From Periplaneta americana (Eukaryota; Arthropoda; Insecta; Blattodea; Blattidae), in the NCBI RefSeq assembly GCF_040183065.1, contig NC_091128.1, positions 174,956,668 to 175,020,667 on the forward strand: a stretch of DNA of 64,000 nucleotides. Reading direction: 5' to 3'. The position numbers were made by a program, and so were the translations under genes. Below are positions 1 through 13,500 of this stretch, piece by piece. The stretch's first letter is position 1. Every line of letters starts with the position of its first letter. The notes under the pieces were generated by a model. The model was not told the DNA's origin and did no database searches. It saw only the letters and a program-made list of their open reading frames with translations.

Positions 1-228
1 TACAAGGCACCCATCATCATAAAATGACAATTGATGCGAACAGGTGTCAGAGAGGTGGTCATTTTTTTCTCTATATACAACACTTAAACAGGGGGATTCG
101 TGTGTATAACTACAAATCAATTCCTGTGTATAGTTACACACTGCTTATACATTCATCGCATAAGTCCTGTATAAAAATTATACATGGTTTATTAGTAAGA
201 CCGCATGTCATGTAGATCCTGATAACTG

Positions 229-484
229 ATTTTTTTTTTATTGGGTTATTTTACAACGCTGTATCAACATCTAGGTTATTTAGCGTCTGAATGATATGAG
301 GGTGATAATGCCGGTGAAATGAGTCCGGGGTCCAGCACCGAAAGTTACCCAGCATTTGCTCGTATTGGGTTGAGGGAAAACCCCGGAAAAAACCTCAACC
401 AGGTAACTTGTCCCGACCGGGATTCGAACCCGGGCCACCTGGTTTCACGGCCAGACGCGCTGACCGTTACTCCACAGGTGTGGA
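229..484 (-). mobile_element. tRNA-headed SINE, family 1, copy a
   Basis: Full-length reverse copy: a tRNA-like head at the right (A box AGTAACGGTCAGCGCG, B box GGTTCGAATCC), a body shared with the copies at 646 and 51898, and an A-rich tail at the left. Target duplication CCTGATAACTG at 218-228 and 485-495. Confidence 0.85.
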
Positions 485-645
485 CCTGATAACTGGTAAA
501 CAACCCCTATTTAGATGATGCTATGCCGAAGTGCCCAAAAAATTTTATTCCCCCCTCCCCCACTGTCTTATGCAAATCTTAATCTTAGACATTTAGAAGT
601 CAAAGTATATATATATATATATAAACAGGCATGTAAAAACAATTT

Positions 646-900
646 GTCCACATCTGTACAGTAATGGTCAGCACATCTGGTCGTGAAACCAGGTGGCCCG
701 AGTTCGATTTCCGTTGGGGAAAGTTACCTGGTTGAGTTTTTCTCTGGGGTTTTCCCTCAACCTAATATGAGCAAATGCTGGGTAACTTTCGGTGCTGGAC
801 CCCGAACTCATTTCACCGGCATTATCACCTTCATCTCATTCAGACGCTAAATAACCTAAGATGTTGATAAAGCGTCGTAAAATAACCTACTAAAAAAAAC
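646..900 (+). mobile_element. tRNA-headed SINE, family 1, copy b
   Basis: Same family in forward orientation, more diverged in the head. Ends in A8. Flanked by AACAATTT at 638-645 and 901-908. Confidence 0.85.
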
Positions 901-2621
901 AACAATTTAACATAATATGCTTCTATCTGAAGCAGATATCCGCGTAGTAGGAAGTGATCCAAAATTTATTTTTAGCTCGATGTTTTTCTTTTCTCATGTA
1001 ACACATGTTTGCATTTCTGCTTTTAACGTGGATAATTAAATTCCATTGAGTGTTACAATGCATTGTCTATAATGTTAATTGTAGGAATATTTTCTTTCTT
1101 TTCCTGCCAGTAATAGAAGAAATCATATAGAAGTAGCAATCATTTACAATTTTACGTGGGTCCTACCACATCATGAGGACAGTCTTTTTCCATTTAGCCA
1201 TACAAGCAGCTTTGTGGGATGGTTCAGACATCAAATATGTTGTGCTCATATCTTGTTCTGATCCTCCACCTTGCACACAAAATTAAAGTTGTACGCATTT
1301 TTAATGATCGAAGTTAATTGTAGTGGTTACAATTAAGAAGTCACTTCCTTGCAGATGTAACAAAAGTTAGGATTATTTTTAATGCATTGTAACTTCACAG
1401 TTCTTTGATTCAAGCACTCTAACAGAGTTTTCGGCATTTACTATTATGAGTATTCTAAAACTCAGCGAAACATTAAATTGTCCACTGCATAAAATGCCAG
1501 TTTACGAAATAGGAGCCACAAACCATCAAATAGGTTGTTTCAATAACATGTAAGATATCACGACTTCGAAAATTATGAAAATTAAGTGAATCAACTCATC
1601 CTGTATATCTTCCAAGGCAGAACCAATCAAATAAAATGGAGGCAATTTTCGGATTTAGCGACCTAAAATATAATATATTTACTAATTTCATCTCTAATGT
1701 AAAAGAACCAATATCTTTTAATTTGGTATTCAAATTAGCTACATTTCTGAGAGTTATTTACTAGGGATTGTGAAGTTTGTGTCCGTGATAATTTTGCGAT
1801 GAATGCACAAAGTCTTGAGATTCATTAAGAATAAAAAGGTGAGCTCCTTTCGAAAATTTTTGGATCATTTTTGTAACCTGCCTACTTCACCAAAGGCAAG
1901 AAGATAGTATCACTGCTAATGGACTCGTATTTTAAATTCTAATATTTAAAGGAAAAGTAACTTCCCAATCAAGCATATTTCGACTCTTCTCTTCTTGCAG
2001 GGGTTTCTGTGAATATTTAGTAGTGGAAGAGATTATCTTCATTAAGTGTTTTCTTTTTTATTTTATTTTTGTTTTTTCTTCTTTTCATTCTTCAAGTTAT
2101 TGCATTGTTTGTTCATGAGTATTCTAATCTTCACTATTAAAGCAGTTTTATTTAGTAAATGGACATTTGTATTCTATATAATTTACATGACTTACTTTGT
2201 TGTCTTGTGTGATTTCATACCTTTAACATGAAACGTTTATGCATTTGACATTTGAGAAATCTGATCATCTGGTCACACTTTCTGTTAATGTGGTGATTTC
2301 ATTAATTATTATAGTAGGCCTTGGACAACTGAAATTATGATGTGTTTAAAACAAAGTTGGCCTATCGTTTCGAATCCAGTAAGCCATGATAAAAGATAAA
2401 AGGGAAACAAATGAATGTGGCATCATAATGAATTCATTATTATTTATACAAAAGTGAGGATGAGTAGTAAATGCGGAGAATATAAAGACGAAAATAGTTA
2501 ATTTAAAATAGTCTAATTTTAAAGTAAATTAACTGTAGTATTAATTTCCAAATGAATAGAATTCTCTGTAATGACATATTATTATTTATTACAGTTTTGC
2601 AGAACTCATTGGCATCGTATG
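901..2621. other. AT-rich non-coding stretch
   Basis: Part of the SNX25 intron upstream of 4390. No convincing exon, RNA gene or terminal repeat seen; short open frames here are low-complexity (for example F-rich at 2046-2231). Confidence 0.5.
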
Positions 2622-3099
2622 TTGTTGTTGTTTTCTAATGCCAGGCGTTTGACAATGAAGTCATTTGACCTCTTGCACTCCAATATTTTTCAAAGATATT
2701 ATCATGGCCAGCCACTGAAGCACAGATTTTGAGGTGTTCCGAATCCATTTCTTGGTTTGAGTTGCACAATGGACAGTTAGGGAGGGGACTGATATATTCC
2801 AATTCTATGCAGGTGTTTGGCCACACAATCATGGCCTGTTGCCACTCTAAATACAGCTACAGACGATTTTTGTGGTAAATCGGGAATTAACTTGGGTTAT
2901 GATGCAGAGAGTTCCATTTTTTCCCTTGGGATTGAGTTATCAAATTTTGTTTGTTGAAGTCTAAGTACGTAGATTTAATAAATCTTTTCACAGAGTAATA
3001 CGTAGATTTAGTAACAGGTCTGTAAGTAGCAGTGCTGCCCTTCTTTGCTAAAGCATCCGCATTCTCGTTTCCCAGGATTCCACAATGGGATGGTATCCA
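2622..3099 (-). pseudogene. LINE 3' end with RNase H remnant (left piece)
   Basis: Reverse-strand copy closely matching 52989-54495: RNase H C-terminal part and the CPLCNSNQEMDSEHLKIC zinc-like motif, ending in a CAA-rich tail. Contains frameshifts. Split by the insertion at 3100-3849; the rest is at 3850-4024. Confidence 0.8.
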
Positions 3100-3849
3100 C
3101 AGCGAATAGGGATTATAAAGAATGGACACTACGCGTCGGTACCTTTGATGTAGCCGGACTGATTTCAATGACCTTCAAGTCAGCTAAAGCGTGAGATTCT
3201 GCTTTCTCCCTAGAGTTGGCACTGACATCACACCAGCTAGCAGTCAACACAGTGGAAATATAACGCATACAATTAATACATCTAGGTACATTATGTAGGC
3301 TACTCAAATAAAATGAATTGGATCCATAAAATAATAAATCCGTCATTAACTGTAATGTCTAGACTCTAGAGTTCCTTTATAATGAGAGTTGAGACGTTGA
3401 CCCCAACAACAATTAAAATATGTAATGATGTGATAGCGCTGAAAATGGAAAAACAAAACTCTTACGAGAAGTAAAACCATATACCTATATTATATTAGAT
3501 ACAAATATTAAACGAATTCGATACTTAATTTTATAATACATTATATTATTTTATAATATAATTTATTATATCTGAAATATAAACAATTATAATTACAACT
3601 AGTTTGTCTCTGAGAAATAAGGAAAAGCCGTTAACTTGAATTTATTTGAAGCAAAGCGTTACTGGATTATGCAATAAGGTAGGCAATGTTTGGATCCTGT
3701 GTCTTAACTCTATTCTCATTTATTATCTTAGCGTATGCTCGATTACACTAACCTCTAGCGCTTGAAAGTGGAACTATACGCTGGCGCACAGAGAAACAAA
3801 ACACAGGAAATTTCGCTCAGTGTCCATTCTTTATAATCCCTATTCGCTG
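3100..3849. mobile_element. DNA transposon, possible hAT, inside the LINE
   Basis: 750 bp with ~30-bp perfect terminal inverted repeats (CAGCGAATAGGGATTATAAA and its complement). Target duplication GTATCCA at 3093-3099 and 3850-3856; the uninterrupted target is visible in the sister LINE at 53430. No transposase. Inner part is shared with 24377-24985. Confidence 0.75.
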
Positions 3850-4024
3850 GTATCCATTGGAATACAATTCTTTTATTGAGTGATATTAATTCATAGAGCA
3901 TTTTAGTTATTTCTGCTGTTTGAGATGAAGGTGTGTGTTTAGAGACTATTGACAGAATAGTTGCTTTGGAGTCTGACAATATAACTGCATTCTTAAATTT
4001 ATTGATGTGGCATAGTAGATTCAT
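3850..4024 (-). pseudogene. LINE RNase H remnant (right piece)
   Basis: Continues 2622-3099 after the insertion. Encodes NKFKNAVILSDSKATILSI (RNase H aspartate) and stops abruptly at 4024, so the copy is 5' truncated. Confidence 0.75.
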
Positions 4025-4389
4025 ATTGATGTGTGAATTATTTAGACTGTGACTTGCATTGTCTCGAGACTAGGCCTCATGGAATGGGGAAGCCATTATG
4101 AAGTAATTAATGAGAAGGCTCGCCTTATTGAATTGAAATGCGGGGAGTATAAAACAGAAATGAAAAAAAGTCGAAATTTTATTTCAAATCTCAAACAGCC
4201 TTTTAATCTCAGTCATGGTTACAGTAACAGAAATTAACTGCATAAACGTTTCACACCATTACAGGGAGTTGATGAATTTCTTGTCAATCTTTATTTATAT
4301 AGATCGTTTACTGACTTCTTTTCTAATATTATTAAATAATATGTCGTTGTTTGAATACAGACATGTTGTAGTTTTGCATACTGTTGTAG

Positions 4390-4524
4390 TCAAGACAAGT
4401 GAAACGCTACATCAATCAGCTGACATACGCCAAGAACCAGTGTGAGAAGCGGTTACGCCTGCTTGGCTGGATGGGCTACCCTGTGGAGGAGGCTGTGGAA
4501 GCCAGCACCATGATCAGCAGGAAG
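4390..4524 (+). CDS. SNX25: SNX25 exon: PXA-RGS linker
   Basis: 45 codons, phase 0 at both ends. Acceptor TTGTAG before 4390, donor GTAATT at 4525. Begins SRQVKRYINQLTYAKNQCEK and ends STMISRK. It is the first exon in the window; earlier exons were not found in 1-4389. Confidence 0.85.
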
Positions 4525-7500
4525 GTAATTAGTACAAGTTGCAATGAGAAAGCTCACAAGTAGACATCCAGACAAAATTGACTCGAATGCTTTGCAGGTG
4601 TTGTCACTGCAAGAGGTGTTGGGTAGCGTGGTGGGGCGCCGCTACCTGACGCAGTTTCTGGAGCAGGTGGGCAGTCCATCGCTAATGGGCTACTGGGGGG
4701 CTGTTCAGGAGCTGCGCCAGTCTGACTCCTGCAACTGGCACCAGCTCGGTGCGGAGATATTCTACACGTACATCAACACACCATCGCCAGACATCCAGGT
4801 TGACAAGGTGTGTGTGTGTGTGTGCTGTTGTTTATTCTGTTGAAGCATGAAAAATGATCATCGCTACTGTGACTCAGCAGCAGTCAGCCTAGGTAGCGTA
4901 GTCGGTATAGTGCTGGCCTTCTGTGCTCGACGTTGCAGGTTCGGTCCCGGCCCAGGTCGATGGCATTTAAGTGTGTTTAAATGCGACAGGCTCATGTCAG
5001 TAGATTTACTGGCATGTAAAAGAACTCCTGCATGACAAAATTCCGGCACATCGGCGACGCTGATATCTCTGCAGTTGCAATAAACCATAATTTTTTTTTT
5101 TTTTGCTCAGTTCCTGTTATGCTGCACTGAGATTTCGCCAGTGAAATGACCACAGGAAATGTATTGTGTGCATGTGTGAGCAGGTGACATAGGGTTGTCT
5201 TACATCCTGGATTTTCCAGGACTGTACCAGAATCTAGATTTGCGTCCTAGCATTCCGAAAATAATTCTCTGAATGCATAAATGTCCCTGTTTTCAGCAAA
5301 CAAGAACGATTTTATTTTCTTCAATCTATAGTAGGGTTGCCATACTTTCCGGACTTTCTGGGACCGTACCAAACTCTAGATCTGGATCCTGAAAATAATT
5401 CTTGGGATGCAAATCAAGATTTTCAGGTATAACTCCCTGTAAAGCTGATTTGAATAATTTCGAGGGAAAAATTGTTCCGGAGCCAGGTATCGAACCCGGG
5501 ACCTTTGGTTGGTTCGATACCCGGCTCCGGAACAATTTTTCCCTCGAAATTATTCAAATCAGCTTTACAGGGAGTTATACCTGAAAATCTTTATTTGCAT
5601 AATACACGTCACTGTTCGTTAACAGAAAACCACAATTTAAGTCACACGGAGTTAGTGTGCACTCGAAGTTGGTTGCTTGACGGTTGTCAGCCCACTTTGA
5701 GGTCTGTGGATATAGAGGGAAGAATTGGATCGGTGTCGGTTAGAGTTCCCCGGTAGCTCAGTGGTAGAGCATTGGTACGTTAAGCCAAAGGTCCCGGGTT
5801 CGATACCCGGCTCCGGAACAATTTTTCCCTCGAAATTATTCAATTCTTGGGATGTATAGATGTCCCAGCTTTCAGCAAAAAACAACGAAAAGATGGGAGG
5901 GAGAAATTTGTGAGCCCCCTTTTTTTTTTTTTACACAATTTTATTTTCTTCAATTTATAGCAGATTTGTCATATTTTCCGGATATTTTAGTACATATTGA
6001 ACTCGAGGTGAGATTTGCATCCAGAAAATAATTCTCGGAACACATAAATATCCCAGCTTTCGGCTAACAAGAATAAAAGGAGGGGAAAAAATTAGCAATT
6101 TTTTTACACAATTTTATTTACCTTCAACTTAGTCGGATTGTCATACTCTTCAGATTTTCTGGGATTATATCGAACTCAAAATCTGTATACTAAAAATAAT
6201 TCTTGGGACTTACAAATGTCCCAGTTTCAGCAAACAAGAATGAAAAGAGGGAAGGGGGTAATTTGTGATTCCTTTTTTTTTTTTTTTTTTTTTTTTTTTT
6301 CCCACACGATTTTATTTTCTTCAATTTATAGTACATTTGTCATACTTTCCGGATTTTTTGGGACCATACCAGACTCGAAATATCCCAGCTTTCAGTTAAC
6401 AAGAACAAAAGAAGGGGGAAAAAATTGTCAACTTCTTTTTTTTTCACACAATTTTATTTTCTTCAGTTTATGGGATGGTTGTCATATTTCTAGGATTTTC
6501 TGGGATCATATCGGACTCGAGATCTGCATTCTGAAAATAATTCTCGGGATGCATAAATGTCCCAGCTTTCGGTGAACAACAAAAAAAAAGAAAAAAGAAT
6601 TAGCAATTACTTTCTTTCTACACAATTTTATTTTCTTAAGTTTATGGAAGGGTTGTCATACGTCTCAGATTTTCCAGGACTATACCAAAATCAAGATATG
6701 CATCTCAGCATCCCAAAAATAATTTTTAGAACACATAAATGTCTCAGTTTTCAGCAAACAAGAAAGAAAAGGAACAAATTACTTTCTTTCCACATGATTT
6801 TATTTTCTTCATGTTATAGATACAGCAGCTCAAATGAGTTAAAAACAAAGAACTTGACGAATACATACTGTCTTCGCGCTACGAGTTAGTGTGGGGAGTA
6901 GATAGGCAGGACGGGGGAACTTTACGCTACACTCTGACCTGAAAACTTCGTCCACTTACTTGGCTACACGGGATGGAGTCAGACATAAAAGATTCCGCAT
7001 CTTTGGTGCTGTCGCTATGACTATCATTATCACATTTTTCAAAATTTCTGGAGTATGATCTGTCCACGATAATCGTCTGTTTATGTTCCAGCCGTGTCGA
7101 ATCTTTCAACAAAGCCATTAGCCCCACCGCCCTCATCCTGATGAACAACAATGAGGGTTCTGGACACATTTACGGTAGTCAAAACTCCCGTAACATTTTT
7201 ATCGTGCCAGCACTTGGGAAACGTTAAATTGGTAGGCCTATCTATCCGCATTTCGTCCAGATACAAAATCGGTTTTTCCACTTTCCTAAGCTTTCTTATT
7301 TGCTGTAGATATCTTCACGTATTCTAATTTACAGTGTTTTCCTCTTTTTTTTTTCTTTTTTTTTTTGCACACTTCTTCCACATGAAATCCTTTTTCTTCA
7401 GTATTCGTCTTAATGTTGTCTTTCATTTCAAATCAATTTTCTCTTGTAAAAGGGTAGACGTTTGTTGCAGCTTGGTACTATTTTTTTACTTGTTATTTAA

Positions 7501-10500
7501 CGACACTGTAATAACTACTAGCTTCTTCAGTGTCGATTGAATTGATGATGGCGAGATGGTATTTGGCAAAATGAAACCAAGGATTCGCCATAGATTACCT
7601 AACATTCGTCTTCCGCTTGGGAAAACCTCGGAAAAAACCCAACCAGGTAATCAGCGCAAATGGGAATCGAACTCACTCCCGAGCACAACTGCAGATCAGC
7701 AGGCAAATGCGCTACCTCCTGAGCTACGCCGGTGGCCCTCTTTCTTTTTCAAATAAAGATTCTCAATTATATCTTTTTTGTCAATCTCCCGTCGAAGTCA
7801 TCTACATTTGCGTTTCGGTAGTCTGGACGTTTACATTTTTTTTTTCTCCCTCAGGTGTCGACAACGCACTTTCTTCTGTACAGTCTTTCATTTCATTCCT
7901 TATACGCTGTATTGTTCTTGTGGACAGATTAGAGTACTTTTCTACCTTTGCTGTAGGTTTCGTAAGAGGAATGCAAAGGCACTGTTGTTCTTTTTCTTCA
8001 TCACAGAATTATTTTGCACTTCTAATAATATTCCTTTCTTCGCTATAGATTGTCAATCCTTGTTTCCTCTTTGTCGACATATTTACAATAAACAAAAAAC
8101 TGCTATAAACCTAAATAACAGTATACAATAACATAAATTCTATTAACTATATTATTATTAGCACGAAAAGCAAAGGATAACTAAAGCAATACAAGATTTG
8201 TGGTATACTGAAAACAATTGTCTTGTTGAAACTAATAAAACACTACAGTAAAAACCCCACTATTATTTTCACAAAGTCGCAAAGACTCACAGACACGTGC
8301 AGTAGATGTTTGTGAAACAGGAATATTGCAGTGAACAGCGCGCTGCGCATGCGCGACTGTTTCCCCTCCGCCTCGTCTAAGTACTTCAGCCGCCTTCTCC
8401 TGGCGTGACAACAATACAATTTAAGTTCATGATTCAACTAGGTTGATATTGTATTGGTATATTACTGCTCTGACCACAAAGTTTAACATGGTCTGGCGAC
8501 AGCGTGGCACTTCAAGAGTGCTTCCAGCAGTATTTTCAAAATACTGGTAAAACAGTTTTGTATTATGCATTCTTACACTTGCACAAGTTAGAAGAAACAT
8601 GGAACCCAACTCCTACCCAAGTTCAGTTGTCTCCTAAATAAAATAGAACAGTGAAAAGCATTCCAAATGTATGTGCTAATGCATTGTTTAATTCATTTCA
8701 GCCAGTTCTGAAGAGGATGGAAGGCTTCCTCTTGGGCGACAAAGGTCCTGAAGTCTTCTATGAAGTGCAGGAAGAGGTGGTGAAGAGTTTGGAGGAGAAG
8801 TTCTACCCCTCGTTTCTAGTGAGTGACCTCTATCAGAAGATGCAGACTGCCATGGAGGAAGCCGGCAGCACAGAAGACACTCAAGCAGGTAAATACAGTA
8901 AATTACAGCTTGTAACACTAGAAAGGTTCGTTTCTTTTACATATTTCTAATACTTTTAAAGTTTTTCTTGGTAGTCTAGTTGTTGCCAAATCTGAAAGTT
9001 AGAATTTATAAAACAGTTATATTACCGGTTCTTCTATATGGCTGTGAAACTTGGACTCTCACTCTGAGAGAGGAACATAGGTTAAGGGTGTTTGAGAATA
9101 AGGTGCTTAGGAAAATATTTGGGGCTAAGCGGGATGAAGTTACAGGAGAATGGAGAAAGTTACACAACACAGAACTGCACGCATTGTATTCTTCACCTGA
9201 CATAATTAGGAACTTGAAATCCAGACGTTTGAGATGGGCAGGGCATGTAGCACGTATGGGCGAATCCAGAAATGCATATAGAGTGTTAGTTGGGAGACCG
9301 GAGGGAAAAAGATCTTTAGGGAGGCCGAGACGTAGATGGGAGGATAATATTAAAATGGATTTGAGGGAGGTGGGGTATGATGATAGAGACTGGCTTAATC
9401 TTGCACAGGACAGGGACCGATGGCGGGCTTATGTGAGGGCGGCAATGAACCTTCGGGTTCCTTAAAAGCCATTTGTAAGTAAGTAAGTAAGTCTAGTTGT
9501 TGCCAAGCTAGCTTCTGGTGACCTAAGTGGCAATAACACATTTCATCAATGGGCACTGTAACCATTCCCAAATTATAAATGGATTTTTCTATACACTTAG
9601 ATTTTCCTACTAGTGAAAGGAAGGCGATGTCTTTAAAAGGGAGGGGGGATAATGGATGTAATTACTGTTTTCTACAATTTTTAAGGAACAGACTTCATAT
9701 GTTGTACACTTCATCCTCTTCCTATAATTATTCTTGCGTAAGTTTCATTATGATGAGGTGAATAGTTTTTGAATTACTCATATTTATAAAAGATAAATTT
9801 GCATATTTTCAAAATCTGTCTGTCTCTTACAAAATGTAAGTTCATGTCTAACTCTTTTTTCACGACGTCTCTGGTATGATTAAGAAAGAAGCTAAGTATC
9901 CAGCATTTTAAATTTACTCCTGTAAATGGGGAGATTTTAAAAAAAATACATGCAACTTCAAAATTTAAATTTTTTGTGTTTACTAAATGTTTTAATATTT
10001 TAATTTCGAAATATTTAGTTTATAAAGAAATTCTACTATTTTGTTAACCACAGTAAATAAAACATGCAAGAAGAATTTCATGTTCTAGCATCAAAATTGT
10101 AAGAATCTTTACATTTTGAACATGGCGAAATGTGCTGAAAGAAAAGTGAACAGCTTGTGAAGTTGTAAAGTTTGCGGGGAATTCAAATTCACGAGTGCAG
10201 CCATTTAAATATGACGTAATTTTTATGCTTAATTGCCGGGGGGGGGGGGGGATTTTTTATTGAAAATGGCCAAAATTTCACCCATCTTCCCTCTTAAGTA
10301 TTATTGATATTGCATAGAGTATACAGTATATACATCATATGGCCCAGTAGCAGTGAAGTTAATGAGATCTATATGTGTTCAGACAAAGAATGACTGTCTC
10401 TATTTTGAACAGGGACCACAACATCCAAACTTTTGTATGACATGGAATATAGGTTAGAACACCATACATACAGAAGTACAGCTGACGCCAGCGTTTTTGG

Positions 10501-13500
10501 CGTGTGTCCTAGATATATAGTACCCAGTTTGTGAGCATGTTGCTAGTGCAGCTGAGAATGGTACCACTTCCTATGCACGTCACATCAGCCATTTGCCAAA
10601 CACAGTTGTCAGATTGACTGCGGCAAAAGTAAAACACTCGCACATAACGTTCCCATTACTTATTTCACACGCCAGAAACGGTGATGCGGACTGTAAAACA
10701 ATGTCACCATGTATATTATTTTGTGAAACCGAAAAATACAACTGCAGACTTTTCAAGAGCTTTTATTTGTAACTTGTGAATTATCACTCCAATTTTTAAA
10801 GTAGTAGGCTTTTTAAAAGAGCCTGGCAGTGTTTGCCTGAGTGAGATTTTGTTGCTACTTGTGATTACAGATGAAGCCCAGCCAATGTTGGACAATGCAC
10901 ATGCCAGCAGTGAGGACCCATCTCTGCACGTTGTTGACCAGTCCAACTACGCACGACGCAAACTGGACCAGCTGCAGGAGAAGCTCAACAACAAGATGCA
11001 GGTACTGCTTCTGTTTAGGAATGGTTGTGTCATGTTATTGTACTAAATTAACTTGTGTTATTAACTTTCGGCATTGTACAAGCTTCTTTTTTGTTTTTGG
11101 CTCACAAGCAAACATTCTGATGGGGGCAAATAAAAAAGTTATTTTTTTTTCTTTCACCATGTTAATAATGTCAAAAGAAGTGTTTATACAAATTTTGGCC
11201 ACTAGACCGCAATTACGAGGGCCGTAAAAATATAATTTCGCCAGGAGCCGTTAACAGAAAGAAAACACAATTTCGTTGCAAAAATTTATTGGAACAGACA
11301 CAGCAATTGATGAGCTATTTTTCAACATATTCCCCACTGGAATTGAGACATTTTTCATATCATGGGATCGACAGAGAGGTGCAGACGGGTGTCAAACGCT
11401 GGTTTTTATCCCACGCAGCTGACTTCTACGACACAAGGATACAAAAATTGATCCCATGGTATGACAGATGTCTCAATTCCAGTTAGGGAATTATTTTGAC
11501 AATACTTACTTACTTACTTACAAATGGCTTTTAAGGAACCCGAAGGTTCATTGCCGCCCTCACATAAGCCCGCCAGTGGTCCCTATCCTGTGCAAGATTA
11601 ATCCAGTTTCTATCATCATACCCCACCTCCCTCAAATCCATTTTAATATTATCCTCCCATCTACGTCTCGGCCTTCCTAAAGGTCTTTTTCCCTCCGGTC
11701 TCCCAACTAACACTCTATATGCATTTCTGGATTCGCCCATACGTGCTACATGCCCTGCCCATCTCAAACGTCTGGATTTAATGTTCCTAATTATGTCAGG
11801 TGAAGAATACAATGCGTGCAGTTCTGTGTTGTGTAACTTTCTCCATTCTCCTGTAACTTCATCCCGCTTAGCCCCAAATATTTTCCTAAGCACCTTATTC
11901 TCAAACACCCTAAACCTATGTTCATTATTTTGACAAATAGCACAACAATTGCTGTATCTGTTTCAATAAATCTTTCCATGCAGCTGCGGTTTTTTTTTTC
12001 TGTAAATGGCCTCAGGGAAAATCACTTTCTGGACGGTCTCGTAATTGTGGTCGAATGACCAAAATTTGTATGGTGGAAGGAAAAAAATTAACTTTTTTAT
12101 CTGCCCCCATCAAAATGTTTGCTTGTCAGTGAAAGGCAAGTCCTGATGGCCTAAACTCCACTAGAATAAATAATTAATTAATTAAATAAATACATAAATA
12201 AATTAAATAAATAAATAATTAAATTAATTAAATGAATGAATAAATAAAGGAATAAATAAATAAATAAATAAATAGAATAAATGAATAAGTGAGTAAATGA
12301 ATAAATAAATCTCAGGCTGCAGTGCAAGTCTTTGGGCTCTCCTCAAAAAATGGGGGGAAAAATATACTTAGTCTTTCCAACGAAGTCTTGATCTAACCAA
12401 TGGTCTTTCTAGCATCTGGAAGTCCAAGCAGTGCTTGATGTATTAAGCTTTTGTTGTGGAGAATATATCCAATCCATTTTAATCGTCTACTTTGGACTAT
12501 TGCAGTTAAGTCAGTGTTGATATAAATTTTCTGAATATCATTGCTCTGTTTTTCTGATTAATTGGCCCCAATATTTTTATCATTTGATCTAAAAGAGGGA
12601 GAAGGATTTTATTTTCAAATGTCGTTAGTGCACAGCACCTTTTCTTACTTAGCACCCAGTTTTCTATGCCATGGGGGAGAGCAGGTAAAATAATTTTGTA
12701 ACTCCAGAATTTACCTTTTCTAGATAGCAGTGTGGAACTTAATAACTTATTGATTGTAAAATAACGTCTATCTATAGGTATTACGATTTAATTTGAATAT
12801 TTCCATTGGACTGTTGCATAAATGTCAGTCTTCTTCTTGTACAGGCACTGCAGGCTCTACGTACTTCCCTGAAGCCAGAATCGCGAGTCCTCACAGTCTT
12901 AGAGAAGGAGGTGGAGCAGCTGCAAGGAGAAAAGCGTCAACTTGAGGCACACCTCACACGCACTGAAGCTTGGGGCGAGCATCTGGGCCAGTGGCGGGCT
13001 GTCGTACAGTCAGCAGAGGTAGGGATTGCTTAGTTTCAGGTCTTTATAAGCCCTACAGTGTTACGGACGTAAAATTTACGCAACTACAAGTTCATATAGT
13101 GTAATATTATGAAATATAATGCTTTATCAAATTACACTGTTCAATATATTCTTTAATTTTATGAAAAATTGAGGGTATTTGAACTGTAAAAAATTAACTC
13201 AAAATTTTCTCGGGCTTCCAGCCAGGTCACGAGTTGGTGATCTACCGACGTTTCGAGGATGTTCATCTTCCTCATCTTCAGGGTTAAATGATAACTAAGG
13301 GTACGCAGCTCCTTAATTTATAGTGCCAGAGGGAGGAGTCAGCCGAGGAGCTGTGCGCTGATTGGCTCTTATTAGTGCGGATTGTGGTTGAATGCAGCCG
13401 ACGTGTTGTCTTGCTTTGTGCTGTCCGGCTGATTGACCGCGGGTCTCACGATGGGCTTGGCGGATGAGTACTTATGTGTCCTCCGCTGATTACGGCCCGT

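Larger units (their letters stand above)
5190..6830 (+). repeat. Degenerate ~150-190 bp tandem repeat
   Basis: About eight diverged units with the landmarks ATTTTATTTTCTTCAATTTA, CATACTTTCCGGATTTTCTG, GAAAATAATTCTTGGGATG and CCCAGCTTTCAGCAAACAAG, plus variable T-runs (6273-6300 the longest). Interrupted by the insertion at 5410-5842. Open frames here are just translations of the repeat. Confidence 0.75.

Noticed and set aside
6138..6889. 145- and 110-codon ORFs
   Set aside because: Translations of the degenerate tandem repeat with T-runs.
7333..8131. F/S-rich + strand ORFs
   Set aside because: Antisense shadows of the transposase remnant and SINE.
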